A stretch of DNA of 64,000 bases from Streptomyces galbus (GTDB lineage: Bacteria > Actinomycetota > Actinomycetes > Streptomycetales > Streptomycetaceae). Numbering within the stretch: position 1 is the first letter of the stretch; every line of letters begins with the position of its first letter. The stretch spans positions 644,861 through 708,860 of the forward strand of contig NZ_SZPR01000012.1 of the NCBI RefSeq assembly GCF_005280195.1, read 5' to 3'. Positions 52,716 through 60,851 of the stretch are shown in pieces. The notes under the pieces are model-generated. The model was given only the letters and a program-made list of their open reading frames with translations, did not search any database and was not told where the DNA came from. The translations under genes and the position numbers were made by a program.

Positions 52716-53723
52716 TCAGGCGGCCGTGAGGACGATCTTGCCGCGGAGGTGACCCCGGGCGAAGCGCTCGTGCGCCGCCCGGGCGTCCTCGAGCGCGTAC
52801 GTGCTGTCGATCGCCACGCGGACCGTGCCCGCGTCCAACAGGCTTCCCAGCTCGGCCAATTGCGCACCGTTCGAGCGGACCTGGGCGCTCGAGACCGTCA
52901 CGCCGAGCCCGGCGACCTCGGCCTCGTCGAACACCCCGGGCAGGACGGGGAACAGGGAGCCGCCGCGCTTGAGCGTGCGCAGGAAACGCCGGCTGTCCGG
53001 GCCGCCCACCGCGTCGAGCACGAGGTCGACGTCGCGCACGACGTCCTCGGCACGCTCCTGGGTGTAGTCGAGGAACCGGTCGGCGCCGAGGTCGCGCAGG
53101 AACGACTCGTGTCCGCCCGACGCCACCGCGACCACCCGTGCGCCCCTCCACTTCGCCAGTTGCACGGCGAAGTGCCCCACGCCGCCTGCGGCGCCGTTGA
53201 CGAGCACGGTCGTGCCGGCGTCGAGCCGCACCGGGCGGTGCGGCGCGTCCTGGAAGGGGGAGGGGTGGTCGTGCCCCACCTCGATCAGGAACTGCCACGC
53301 CGTCAGCCCGGCCATGGGCACCCCGGCGGCGTGCACGTGGTCGATGCCGGCGGGCTTACGGGCCAGGTCTGCGGCGGGTGCGGCCACGTACTCGGCGTAC
53401 GCGCTGCCCGCGAAGCTGGGGAAGCGCAGCAGGCCGAACACCTCGTCGCCCACGGCGAAGCGGTCCACGTCCGGGCCCAGGGCCTCGACGACACCCGACA
53501 CGTCGGTCCCCGGGATGGCGGGCAGGGTGACCGTCACGTCCGCGCCGGGCACGCTGGTCAGCCCGTCGCGCAGGAGCCGGTCCGGGGGATTGACGGCCGC
53601 CGCGTACACCCGCACGAGCACCTCACCCGGACCGGGCTCCGGGACGGGCGCGTTCTCGTACCGCAGCACGTCGGGGCCGCCGTGCGCGTGGAGCCGGACG
53701 GCCTTCATGGTGCGTGTCGACAT
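52716..53723 (-). CDS. Zinc-free MDR quinone oxidoreductase
   Basis: 335 aa. GroES-like N-terminal domain (GGPDVLRYENAPVPEPGPGEVLVRVYAAAVNP, GTDVSGVVEALG) and a nucleotide-binding domain with VLVNGAAGGVGHFAVQLAK. The zinc cysteines of alcohol dehydrogenases are absent. It reduces quinones or activated alkenes with NADPH. ATG 53723 follows GGAGAAAACG. It is divergent from a TetR gene across two direct operator repeats. Confidence 0.92.
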   Translation of the reverse strand: MSTRTMKAVRLHAHGGPDVLRYENAPVPEPGPGEVLVRVYAAAVNPPDRLLRDGLTSVPGADVTVTLPAIPGTDVSGVVEALGPDVDRFAVGDEVFGLLRFPSFAGSAYAEYVAAPAADLARKPAGIDHVHAAGVPMAGLTAWQFLIEVGHDHPSPFQDAPHRPVRLDAGTTVLVNGAAGGVGHFAVQLAKWRGARVVAVASGGHESFLRDLGADRFLDYTQERAEDVVRDVDLVLDAVGGPDSRRFLRTLKRGGSLFPVLPGVFDEAEVAGLGVTVSSAQVRSNGAQLAELGSLLDAGTVRVAIDSTYALEDARAAHERFARGHLRGKIVLTAA

Positions 53724-53781
53724 CGTTTTCTCCTGCAGGGGGCACGGGGATACGCTCATCCGGAGCGGCGGTCCACATAAG

Positions 53782-53817
53782 TGAACCACTGATCCGAATA
53801 TATGGACCACTGATCCG
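53782..53817. promoter_or_regulatory. Direct operator repeats between quinone oxidoreductase and TetR
   Basis: TGAACCACTGATCCG at 53782-53796 and TGGACCACTGATCCG at 53803-53817, 14 of 15 identical and 21 bp apart. An inverted relative (GGTCCACATA, 53771-53780) completes a cluster. They overlap the only space for both divergent promoters and are likely TetR targets. Confidence 0.7.
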
Positions 53818-53841
53818 GATGGCAAGGGAGGCCGAGGGGCG

Positions 53842-54429
53842 ATGCGCGCCGACGCCAGGAAGAACCGCGACCACCTGCTCGCCGTGGCGGGCGGCGCCCT
53901 CGCCGAACAGGGGGTTGAGGTGTCGCTGCGGGACATCGCACGCCGGGCCGACGTCGGCCTCGCGACCCTGCTGCGCCACTTCCCGACACGCGAGGCACTG
54001 CTCGACGCGCTGCTGCGCACCGGCTTCGACGAGATGACCGCGAAGGCGGGCGAGCTGGAGACGTCGGCCTCGCCCGAGGACGCCCTCGTGTCGTGGCTGC
54101 GCGACTGCGTGGCGTGGACGACGGAGTACCGGGGCGCGACCGTGCTGATGGCCGCCGCCATCAAGGACCCCGACTCCGCGCTGCACGCCTCGTGCGTCAC
54201 CCTGCGCGCGGCCGGCGCCCGCCTGCTGCACCGCGCCCAGGCCGCGGGCGCGGCGCGCGAGGACATCGACGGCGAGGACCTGTTCGCCCTGATCGCCATG
54301 CTCGCCTGGCTGGGCGACCAGCCCTCCCTGGCCCCCCGGGCCGACCGCCTGTTCGATCTGGTGGCGGGGGCGGTGCTGACGGGCGCGGACGGCCAGGGCG
54401 TGTCTCCGATCGTCCGTCTGCCGGGCTGA
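53842..54429 (+). CDS. TetR-family regulator
   Basis: 195 aa. Helix-turn-helix VEVSLRDIARRADVGLATLLRHFPTREAL. The C-terminal ligand domain resembles the SbtR-like group common in this genus (LVSWLRDCVAWTTEYRGATVLM, LFALIAMLAWLGDQP). ATG 53842 follows GAGGCCGAGGGGC. Being divergent from the quinone oxidoreductase with shared operators, it probably represses that gene and itself until a quinone-like ligand binds. Confidence 0.9.
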   Translation: MRADARKNRDHLLAVAGGALAEQGVEVSLRDIARRADVGLATLLRHFPTREALLDALLRTGFDEMTAKAGELETSASPEDALVSWLRDCVAWTTEYRGATVLMAAAIKDPDSALHASCVTLRAAGARLLHRAQAAGAAREDIDGEDLFALIAMLAWLGDQPSLAPRADRLFDLVAGAVLTGADGQGVSPIVRLPG

Positions 54430-54576
54430 GCGTCAGGGGGGAGACGACTGACGCCGCTCGGGCGGGCAGGGCCCGCGCGTGCGCAACCGTGACCATCGGA
54501 TCTTTTCGGACCAGTCCCCCCTCGGGCTCGGCGTCGCCGGAGTTCCCTCGAAGTGTGGCTGAACGGGGGTGGCGTC

Positions 54577-54999
54577 ATGGGGACCGGACCGATTCCGGTA
54601 GTGCTCGTACTCGACACAGGCGACGGCGACGAGGATTACGCCGAGGAGCAACTGCAGAACCTGATCGCCGAGTTGAGTGAGCTGGACCTCGACGGCATCG
54701 ACCGGATGAGGCAGGGCCCGCCCCCACCGGGCAGCCGCTCCACGGACGCCGTGCAGTGGGGTGCACTCGTCCTGGGTCTGGGCGGCAGCGGTGCCCTGCT
54801 CCCGGTGCTCGCCGCCGTCGTCCAGGAGCTGCAGGTCGCCGACTCGGGGGCCGTGTTCACCGGCCGGTCGTGCTCGACCACCGTGAACCGCTCCACCACC
54901 GCCGATGCCACCGCCCTGGTCCGTTCTCCCCGCTGGCAGTCCCTCCGCGCTCTCCTCCCCGGCGTCCAGCCGGCGCCCGTGCAGCCTCCCGGATCGTGA
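54577..54999 (+). CDS. EACC1-like effector-associated component, divergent
   Basis: 140 aa from ATG 54577. A short beta start (PIPVVLVLDTGDGDED) and an acidic helix (LQNLIAELSELDLDGIDRM) are followed by a PPPPGS turn and a hydrophobic helix in DAVQWGALVLGLGGSGALLPVLAAVVQEL. This layout resembles the EACC1 family of actinobacterial NTP-dependent conflict systems, which ends in a similar GSGGAL helix. The C-terminal tail (SCSTTVNRSTTADATAL) differs from that family. No caspase or TIR effector is adjacent; TerD lies next to it. The assignment is tentative. Confidence 0.5.
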   Translation: MGTGPIPVVLVLDTGDGDEDYAEEQLQNLIAELSELDLDGIDRMRQGPPPPGSRSTDAVQWGALVLGLGGSGALLPVLAAVVQELQVADSGAVFTGRSCSTTVNRSTTADATALVRSPRWQSLRALLPGVQPAPVQPPGS

Positions 55000-55030
55000 G
55001 ACCCACCGTCGTGTCCCCCGCCCGAACGGC

Positions 55031-55615
55031 CTACTTGCTGGTGGCGAAACGCATCAGCGCGTGCTCGTCGCCCTGCTTGATCTTGCCCGTCGTGTTGATC
55101 ACTGTGAGCTTCCACGTGCCGTCCACCCGCAGCACCTTGGCCACGGCGCAGCCGTTGTCCTGGGTGAGCAGGCTCGGCCAGATGTCGGCGACCTGTTGGG
55201 AGCTGCCTCCGGTCGCGTCGTAGACCTTGAAGCTGACGTTGCGCGCCTTCTGGAACGAACTGCCCTTCTTGTAGGCGGCGGCTATGAACACGATCGACGT
55301 GATGTTGGGGGGTACACGGGCGAACTCGACGGTCACCGTCTCGTCGTCACCGTCCCCGTGCCCGGTCTGGTTGTCGCCGCTGTGGACCAACGAGCCGTTG
55401 CCCATCGGGTCGAGCGAGTCGAGACCTGCGAGGCGCACCGGGTCCTGGCCCTGCAGGGCGATGGCGATCAGGTCGAGGTCCGTGCCGCTCTTGCGGCGCA
55501 ACTTGCCGAGCATCCCGCCGCTGCTGCCGGCGGTGGGGTCCCAGGAAACGCCCAGGGACAGATGGGTCACTCCGTCCAGGTCCGCCGGACCGTCTTCCTT
55601 GGTGAGGGTGATCAT
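55031..55615 (-). CDS. TerD-family protein
   Basis: 194 aa TerD domain. The opening LTKEDGPADLDGVTHLSLGVSWD, the calcium-binding region SGDNQTGHGDGDDETVTVEF, and WPSLLTQDNGCAVAKVLRVDGTWKLTV follow the family. TerD proteins belong to tellurite/stress resistance and conflict systems and bind calcium. A methionine/lysine insert GGMLGKLRRKSGTDLDLIAI lies near residues 34-53. It is convergent with the EACC1-like gene 31 bp away; other ter genes are absent. Confidence 0.9.
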   Translation of the reverse strand: MITLTKEDGPADLDGVTHLSLGVSWDPTAGSSGGMLGKLRRKSGTDLDLIAIALQGQDPVRLAGLDSLDPMGNGSLVHSGDNQTGHGDGDDETVTVEFARVPPNITSIVFIAAAYKKGSSFQKARNVSFKVYDATGGSSQQVADIWPSLLTQDNGCAVAKVLRVDGTWKLTVINTTGKIKQGDEHALMRFATSK

Positions 55616-55781
55616 GCGTGGTGCATCCTTGTGTCGAAGGGACTACAACACGCAGAGTGTGCCGGGTGCCTTCGCGGTTCCACGAGACGGGTCTCAGAAC
55701 GAGCAGAGCTCGCGCGAGGGCATGCTCACCGCCGGCTGGGCGCGGGAGCCCGCGGCCCGGACCCGTGGGGCGGCGCGAGGT

Positions 55782-56411
55782 CTAGGAAGCCGTCGCGGTC
55801 GAGGCCATGCCGTCCAGGAGAAGGCGCAGAATCTGCTGGAGTTCGTCGGCGAGGGCCGAGCTGCTCCCTTCCGACGGGCGGTGGGCCCACCGGTACAGGG
55901 CTCCGAGGTAGACGTCGCGCAGGACGTTGCCGACGCCGAGCGGGGACATGCCCGGGTTCAGTTCCCCGCGGCTCATCCCCCGGTCGACGATCTCGGCGAA
56001 CACCTGGGCCACGTACGGCTCTTCGAGTATGGGCCGCCCAGCCTTCACCCAGGCCGTGAGCATGGCCGCCGTCAGGTGCGGCTCTTCCTGGTTGATGCGG
56101 ACGAGGATCGCCATGCACTGCCGCAGCTGCGCGACCGAGTCGGGGGTGAGCGCGCCGCTCTGCTCCAGGGCTGTCACCAGCGCGCCACGCCTCCTCTCTC
56201 CCCAGGCGGTGATGATGTCTTCCTTGCGCTGGAAGTAGTTGAAGAACGTCCCCCTCGCCACATCGGCGCGGTCAGCGATCTCGTTGATCGAGGTGTTCTC
56301 GTACCCCTTCTCCATGAAGAGCTCGACCGCAGCCGAGTAGAGGCGCTCCCTGACTCGCTGCTTGTTGCGTTCCCGGCGGCCGGCCTGCGGCATCGTCGCG
56401 CGCGAGTCCAT
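55782..56411 (-). CDS. TetR-family regulator at the edge of the polyketide cluster
   Basis: 209 aa from ATG 56411, which has AGGAGGG at good spacing; the frame is open to 56555. Helix-turn-helix: YENTSINEIADRADVARGTFFNYFQRKEDIITAW. The C-terminal domain (LRQCMAILVRINQEEPHLTAAMLTAWV) is of the general TetR type. The AT-rich palindrome 127 bp upstream is its likely operator. It lies directly downstream of the PKS gene on the same strand and may control cluster export or expression. Confidence 0.9.
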   Translation of the reverse strand: MDSRATMPQAGRRERNKQRVRERLYSAAVELFMEKGYENTSINEIADRADVARGTFFNYFQRKEDIITAWGERRRGALVTALEQSGALTPDSVAQLRQCMAILVRINQEEPHLTAAMLTAWVKAGRPILEEPYVAQVFAEIVDRGMSRGELNPGMSPLGVGNVLRDVYLGALYRWAHRPSEGSSSALADELQQILRLLLDGMASTATAS

Positions 56412-56537
56412 TCCGTCCCTCCTGTGAACATGTGAGTGCTCCCCGCCCGGGCGCACGGCCCGGGCGGGGGAGTCGGTCCTGGGCCGGTCGGCGCCGTGGG
56501 GGACGGCGGCATCCTGTCCTGCGCACTGCCGGCCCGA

Positions 56538-56557
56538 CTGTGATTTATATACCACAG
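56538..56557. promoter_or_regulatory. AT-rich palindromic operator for the TetR gene
   Basis: A 20-bp imperfect palindrome CTGTGATTTATATACCACAG, with 16 of 20 positions symmetric. It is the most AT-rich spot in the neighbourhood and lies between the PKS stop (56610) and the TetR start (56411). It may bind TetR or hold the -10 region (TATAAA on the minus strand). Confidence 0.65.
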
Positions 56558-56609
56558 TGCAAGTTTAGGCGCTGCGCACGATGCGGGAAACGGAGCCGCC
56601 ATGTGGTCG

Positions 56610-59600
56610 TCACCCGCCGTCCGGGCCCGCGTCGTCGTTCGTCAGGCTCGCGCGCAGGATGGCGAGACTCTCCGCGCCCAGGAGCCGCCCGGCGCTGATC
56701 TCGACACCGTGGCTGCGGCGCAGGCGCTGCCGCAACTGGGAGGCCATGAGGGAGTCCAGGCCGAGCTCGCGGAGTGAGCGCCGCTCGTCGACGGTCGATG
56801 CCGGCATGCCGAGCAGGTCCGCCGCGTGGTCGAGCAGCGCCTCGGCGGCGTCCCCGACGCGGGCCCGGCGTTCGGCGGGAGTGTCCTCGGCGGGTGACGA
56901 GGGGGTGGAGGCGGGTGCCGTCGCGGGCGGGGCCGGGGACGCGGCGGACGGCGTGGTGCCGAACCGGGCCGCCGGGCGCAGGAGTTCGCCGAGGAGGCCG
57001 GTGCCGAAGGGAGCAGCGACCTTCTTGACCGCTCCGGTGAGCGGCCGCACGTAGGGGCCGGCGAGCGCCGACACCAGCTCGGGTATGCGTGCCAGGGGCG
57101 TCTGAGCCGGGGCGGCCGGTACCGGCCGCCGCAGACGGATGCCGGAGAAGACCGCGAGGACCCGCCCGTCCGGGGCGAGCAGCAGGACGTCGGCCAGGAC
57201 AGCGTCCGGGGCGGTACCGGGGCGCACGGTGCTCAGGCTCCAGAAGTCCGGTTCCGGTTCCGCGTGGAGGCGGACCGCGTCGAAGGAGACGGGGACGAGG
57301 GGACGGTCGGCGGCCCCCGGCAGCTCGCAGGCCGCAAGCAGGGGCAACAGGCCCGCCTCCCAGCCGAGACGGCCCAGCGGGCGGGGCAGCCGTACACGGG
57401 CCACGGCCTCGCCGTTGCGCCGCCAGAGATGCTGTACGGCGCGCAAGGGCTCGCCGATTTCCACCCCGTGGCGCCGGGCGAGCGTGAGGAAGGCCTCCGC
57501 CCCCACATAGTCTCGGCAGCGGGCCAGGGCCGCGTCGAGGGCATCGCCGGCCCTACGGTCCGCGTCCCCGCTCGCCGTCCGCACGAGTCCCGCCGTGGCG
57601 CAGAAGACGGGGGCGGGGCCGTCCCGGAGCAAGGCGTGCACGGTTGCTGTCCCGGTTGACAGGTGACCGTCGCCGTGCGGCCCGTCCACGGTCACCCGCA
57701 GGGTCGTGCGGTCGGCGGCCTCCGCGAGCAGGGGCGTGTCGCCCAGCCGCACGTCCCGCAGCTCGAACTCCGCCCCCGGATCAGCCTCTTGAGCCGTTTC
57801 GAGCAGGGCCGCGAGAGGGACGACGGGGGGTACCGGCGCGACGCCGCGGACCGTCAGCATGCTGTCCCGGCCGGTGCCCCCGCCCCAGGCCGCGAGGTCG
57901 ATGTGACGGACGCGCGGGGCCGCGGAGCCGTGCCTGGCCGAGAGGGCCGCTGCCGCACGGCGGTACTGTACGGCGTCCCAGGCGTAGGTGGGCAGCGACG
58001 GCACGTGCCGCGGGCCGCCGCCGTGCCACCGGTGCCAGTCCACCCGGCCGCCGTGCGCGAAGACGCGGCCCGTCGCCCGCGCCAGTTCGGCCGGCTCGTC
58101 GCATCCCCGGCGCAGCGAGGCCACGACGGCCTCGGCCTGGTCGGCGGCGAGCGTGTCGGCCACGGCGGTGACCAGCACCGGGTGCGGGCCGACCTCCAGG
58201 AAGACGCTGTCCTCCGCGTGAGCCACCGTACGGACGGTGTCGGCGAACCGCACCGGGCTGCGCAGGTTCTCCATCCAGTACGCGGCCGTCAGCTCGGTGC
58301 CCGCGACCGGGGCGCCGTGCACGGTGGAGACCATGGCGGTGGTGCCAGGGCGGGGGGAGAGGCCGGCCAGTTCGCGCAGCAGGTCCTCGCGGAGGGCGTC
58401 CATCTGCGGCGAGTGCGAGGCGACGTTCACTTTCACGGCGCGGCACAGGACCTGCCGCTGCTCCAGGTCCCGCTGGAGGGCGGCGAGTGCGCCGGGGTCG
58501 CCCGCCAGGACGGTGCTGGTGGGGGCGTTCTCGGCCGCCACGCACACGGCGTCGCCGTATTCTTCGATGCGACGTTGTGCCTCGGTGGCCGGCAGTTCCA
58601 CGGCGAGCATCGCGCCCTGACCGGCCGTGCGATGCATCAGCTTGCTGCGCCGGCAGATCACCGCGGCCGCGTCCCGCAGGGACAGGGCGCCCGAGACGTG
58701 GGCGGCCGCGACCTCGCCCATGCTGTGTCCCAGGCACAGATCCGGCTCCAGTCCGCGGGCACGCAGGGCGGCGGCGAGCGCCACCTGCACGGCCCACAGG
58801 GCGGGTTGGACGGTGCTCACGTCTGTGGGCAGTTCCGCGTCCTCGGCCAGCAGCCGGTCCCGGACCGACCAGCCCAGTTCCTCGCGCACCGCCTCGTCGC
58901 ACGCGTCCAGCGCCTCCCGGAACGCGCAGGACGCGCGGTACAGAGCCCGGCCCATGCCCGCCCACTGCGAACCCTGCCCGGAGAAGACGAAGACGAGGCG
59001 CCTGTCGTCGGACAGGCCCGCCTCGGCGATACCGCCGTCCGGGATCGTCTCCCCGTCGGCGAGCGCGGACAGCCGCCGCGCCAAGGTGTCATGGTCCTGG
59101 CCCACCACCCACAGCCGGTGGGGATGGGCGTCGCGTCCGGTGGCCGCGGCGGAGCAGATGTCGCCGAGCGGCAGCCCGCGTCCGGGCCCGGCGGGGCCGA
59201 GGTAGTGCGCGTAGGCCCGGGCCAGGCGGCGCAGGGAGCCGGCCGTCCGCGCGCTGAGCACCAGCAGGTGGGGACCGGCGTCCGGGTCCGTGCGGGGACG
59301 GGAACCGGCGGGCGGGTCGGCGTGGCCGCCGACGACCACATGGGCGTTGGTGCCGGACAGCCCCAAGGAGGTGATGCCGATCAGCGTGTCCGCAGCCGCC
59401 CGCTCGAGGGGCTGATTGCGGGTCACCACGCGCACGGGGAAGCCGTCCTGGGCGAGCAGGCCGTGTTCCTCGTCGAGGTGCAGTGAAGCGGGGACGATCC
59501 CGTGCCGCAGGACGAGTGCCGCCTTGATCAGTCCGGCGATGCCGGCGGCGGCCTCGCAGTGACCGATGTTGGTCTTGACGGACCCGGTCAGCAGCGGCCG

Positions 59601-60623
59601 GTCCGCGGGCCGGCCGCTGCCCGCCGACTCGGCGAGTGCCTGGAGTTCCACCGCATCCCCGACCTGGGTCCCGGTTCCGTGTGCCTCCACGTAGTCGAGT
59701 TCGCAGGGCTTGACGCCGGCGGCCGCACAAGCCTGGTGCAGCGCGTCGGCCTGGCCCGCAACGGACGGACGGACCAGCAGCCCGCTCGCGGCGCCGTCGT
59801 TGGTGACCGCGCTGCCCAACACCACCGCGTGCACGGGGTCGCCGTCCCTGAGGGCGTCGTCGAGCCGTTTGAGCACGACCGCGCCGACGCCCTCGCTGCG
59901 GACGAACCCGTCGGCGCGGGCGTCGCCGAACCGGCAGCGGCCGCCGGGGGAGAGCATGTCGCCCTGCGAGTAGGCGACCGCGTCGTGCGGGGACATGATC
60001 AGGTTGACCCCGGCGGCGATGCACAGGTCGCTCTCGCCGGTGAGCAGGCTCTGCCGGGCCGCGTGCACGGCGACCAGCGAGGAGGAACAGGCGGTGTCCA
60101 GGACCACGCTCGGTCCGCGCAGGTCGAGAGCGTGGGAGACACGGCCGGCGGTGACGGCGCGCAGCCGGCTGCCCACCATGCCGCGGACATCGGGTGCGTG
60201 AGGTCGGGGGTCGGTGTCCGCGTGCTCGGCCGTGGCCTGCCCGACGAAGACGCCGCCCCGGCTGCCCGCCAGCAGCGAGGGACGTATCCCGGCCGACTCC
60301 AGGGCCTCCCACACGACGTGCAGCAGGAGCCGCTGCTGGGGGTCCATGGAGCGTGCTTCGACGGGGGAGATGCCGAAGAACGACGCGTCGAAGCCGAACG
60401 GATCGGCGAGGAAGCCGCCGTGCCGGGACACCGTCCGGCCGGGGGTCATGGGGGCCGGGTCGTAGTACGCGCCGACATCGAAACGGTCGGGTGGGACGGG
60501 GGTGACGGTCTCGGTGTTGGCGACGAGCACCTCCCACAGCTCGTCCACGCTCCCGATCCCCGGGAAGCGGCACCCCATGCCGACGATCGCGACGGGGGCG
60601 GGCGGTAACTCCTGTGCGTGCAT
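56610..60623 (-). CDS. Iterative type I polyketide synthase, KS-AT-DH-like-ACP (orsellinate-synthase type)
   Basis: 1337 aa single module. KS about 10-435 with Cys179 (DTACSSS), His315 (EAHGTGTQ) and His355 (NIGHCEAAA). AT about 545-850 with Ser634 (GHSMGE) and the selectivity motif VASH (734-737), which resembles methylmalonyl types but also occurs in iterative enzymes. A double-hot-dog region about 885-1185 lacks the HxxxGxxxxP histidine (MLTVRGVAPVPP) and the usual Asp, so it is DH-like but probably not a dehydratase. ACP about 1255-1330 with Ser1291 (LGLDSLMAS). No KR, ER or TE. This length and order match bacterial orsellinic acid synthases such as AviM and CalO5. Confidence 0.9.
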   Translation of the reverse strand: MHAQELPPAPVAIVGMGCRFPGIGSVDELWEVLVANTETVTPVPPDRFDVGAYYDPAPMTPGRTVSRHGGFLADPFGFDASFFGISPVEARSMDPQQRLLLHVVWEALESAGIRPSLLAGSRGGVFVGQATAEHADTDPRPHAPDVRGMVGSRLRAVTAGRVSHALDLRGPSVVLDTACSSSLVAVHAARQSLLTGESDLCIAAGVNLIMSPHDAVAYSQGDMLSPGGRCRFGDARADGFVRSEGVGAVVLKRLDDALRDGDPVHAVVLGSAVTNDGAASGLLVRPSVAGQADALHQACAAAGVKPCELDYVEAHGTGTQVGDAVELQALAESAGSGRPADRPLLTGSVKTNIGHCEAAAGIAGLIKAALVLRHGIVPASLHLDEEHGLLAQDGFPVRVVTRNQPLERAAADTLIGITSLGLSGTNAHVVVGGHADPPAGSRPRTDPDAGPHLLVLSARTAGSLRRLARAYAHYLGPAGPGRGLPLGDICSAAATGRDAHPHRLWVVGQDHDTLARRLSALADGETIPDGGIAEAGLSDDRRLVFVFSGQGSQWAGMGRALYRASCAFREALDACDEAVREELGWSVRDRLLAEDAELPTDVSTVQPALWAVQVALAAALRARGLEPDLCLGHSMGEVAAAHVSGALSLRDAAAVICRRSKLMHRTAGQGAMLAVELPATEAQRRIEEYGDAVCVAAENAPTSTVLAGDPGALAALQRDLEQRQVLCRAVKVNVASHSPQMDALREDLLRELAGLSPRPGTTAMVSTVHGAPVAGTELTAAYWMENLRSPVRFADTVRTVAHAEDSVFLEVGPHPVLVTAVADTLAADQAEAVVASLRRGCDEPAELARATGRVFAHGGRVDWHRWHGGGPRHVPSLPTYAWDAVQYRRAAAALSARHGSAAPRVRHIDLAAWGGGTGRDSMLTVRGVAPVPPVVPLAALLETAQEADPGAEFELRDVRLGDTPLLAEAADRTTLRVTVDGPHGDGHLSTGTATVHALLRDGPAPVFCATAGLVRTASGDADRRAGDALDAALARCRDYVGAEAFLTLARRHGVEIGEPLRAVQHLWRRNGEAVARVRLPRPLGRLGWEAGLLPLLAACELPGAADRPLVPVSFDAVRLHAEPEPDFWSLSTVRPGTAPDAVLADVLLLAPDGRVLAVFSGIRLRRPVPAAPAQTPLARIPELVSALAGPYVRPLTGAVKKVAAPFGTGLLGELLRPAARFGTTPSAASPAPPATAPASTPSSPAEDTPAERRARVGDAAEALLDHAADLLGMPASTVDERRSLRELGLDSLMASQLRQRLRRSHGVEISAGRLLGAESLAILRASLTNDDAGPDGG

Positions 60624-60851
60624 GGAGAACTCCAGGCTTCATGCAGGGCTGAACAGGCTGATCGTCAAGAGCGATCCAAAAATACACCAAGGCCCATTGT
60701 TCGACCGGCCTAGTGGTCGATACGTCCCCTTTCTCCACCCCTGCGTCACTGTGGCGGCCTGGAGGTCCTGCCTAAAGTTCTACTTGCATCCAAACTTGAG
60801 TCCATGTCTATTCTTGCATTGCGATAGCCGAAGAGGCAGGAGGGGAATGCT
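60624..60851. promoter_or_regulatory. Divergent promoter region between PKS and LuxR-type activator
   Basis: 228 bp, more AT-rich than its surroundings. It contains a 20-bp palindrome TCGACCGGCCTAGTGGTCGA at 60701-60720 and three TTG(C/A) hexamers in 60785-60825 (TTGCAT, TTGAGT, TTGCAT) that could be -35 elements for the activator. It probably holds the PKS promoter and the binding site of the cluster regulator. Confidence 0.6.

Noticed and set aside
56610-60623. Enediyne or PUFA-type PKS
   Set aside because: No KR, no central ACP and no phosphopantetheinyl transferase domain; the length and order fit orsellinate-type synthases better.
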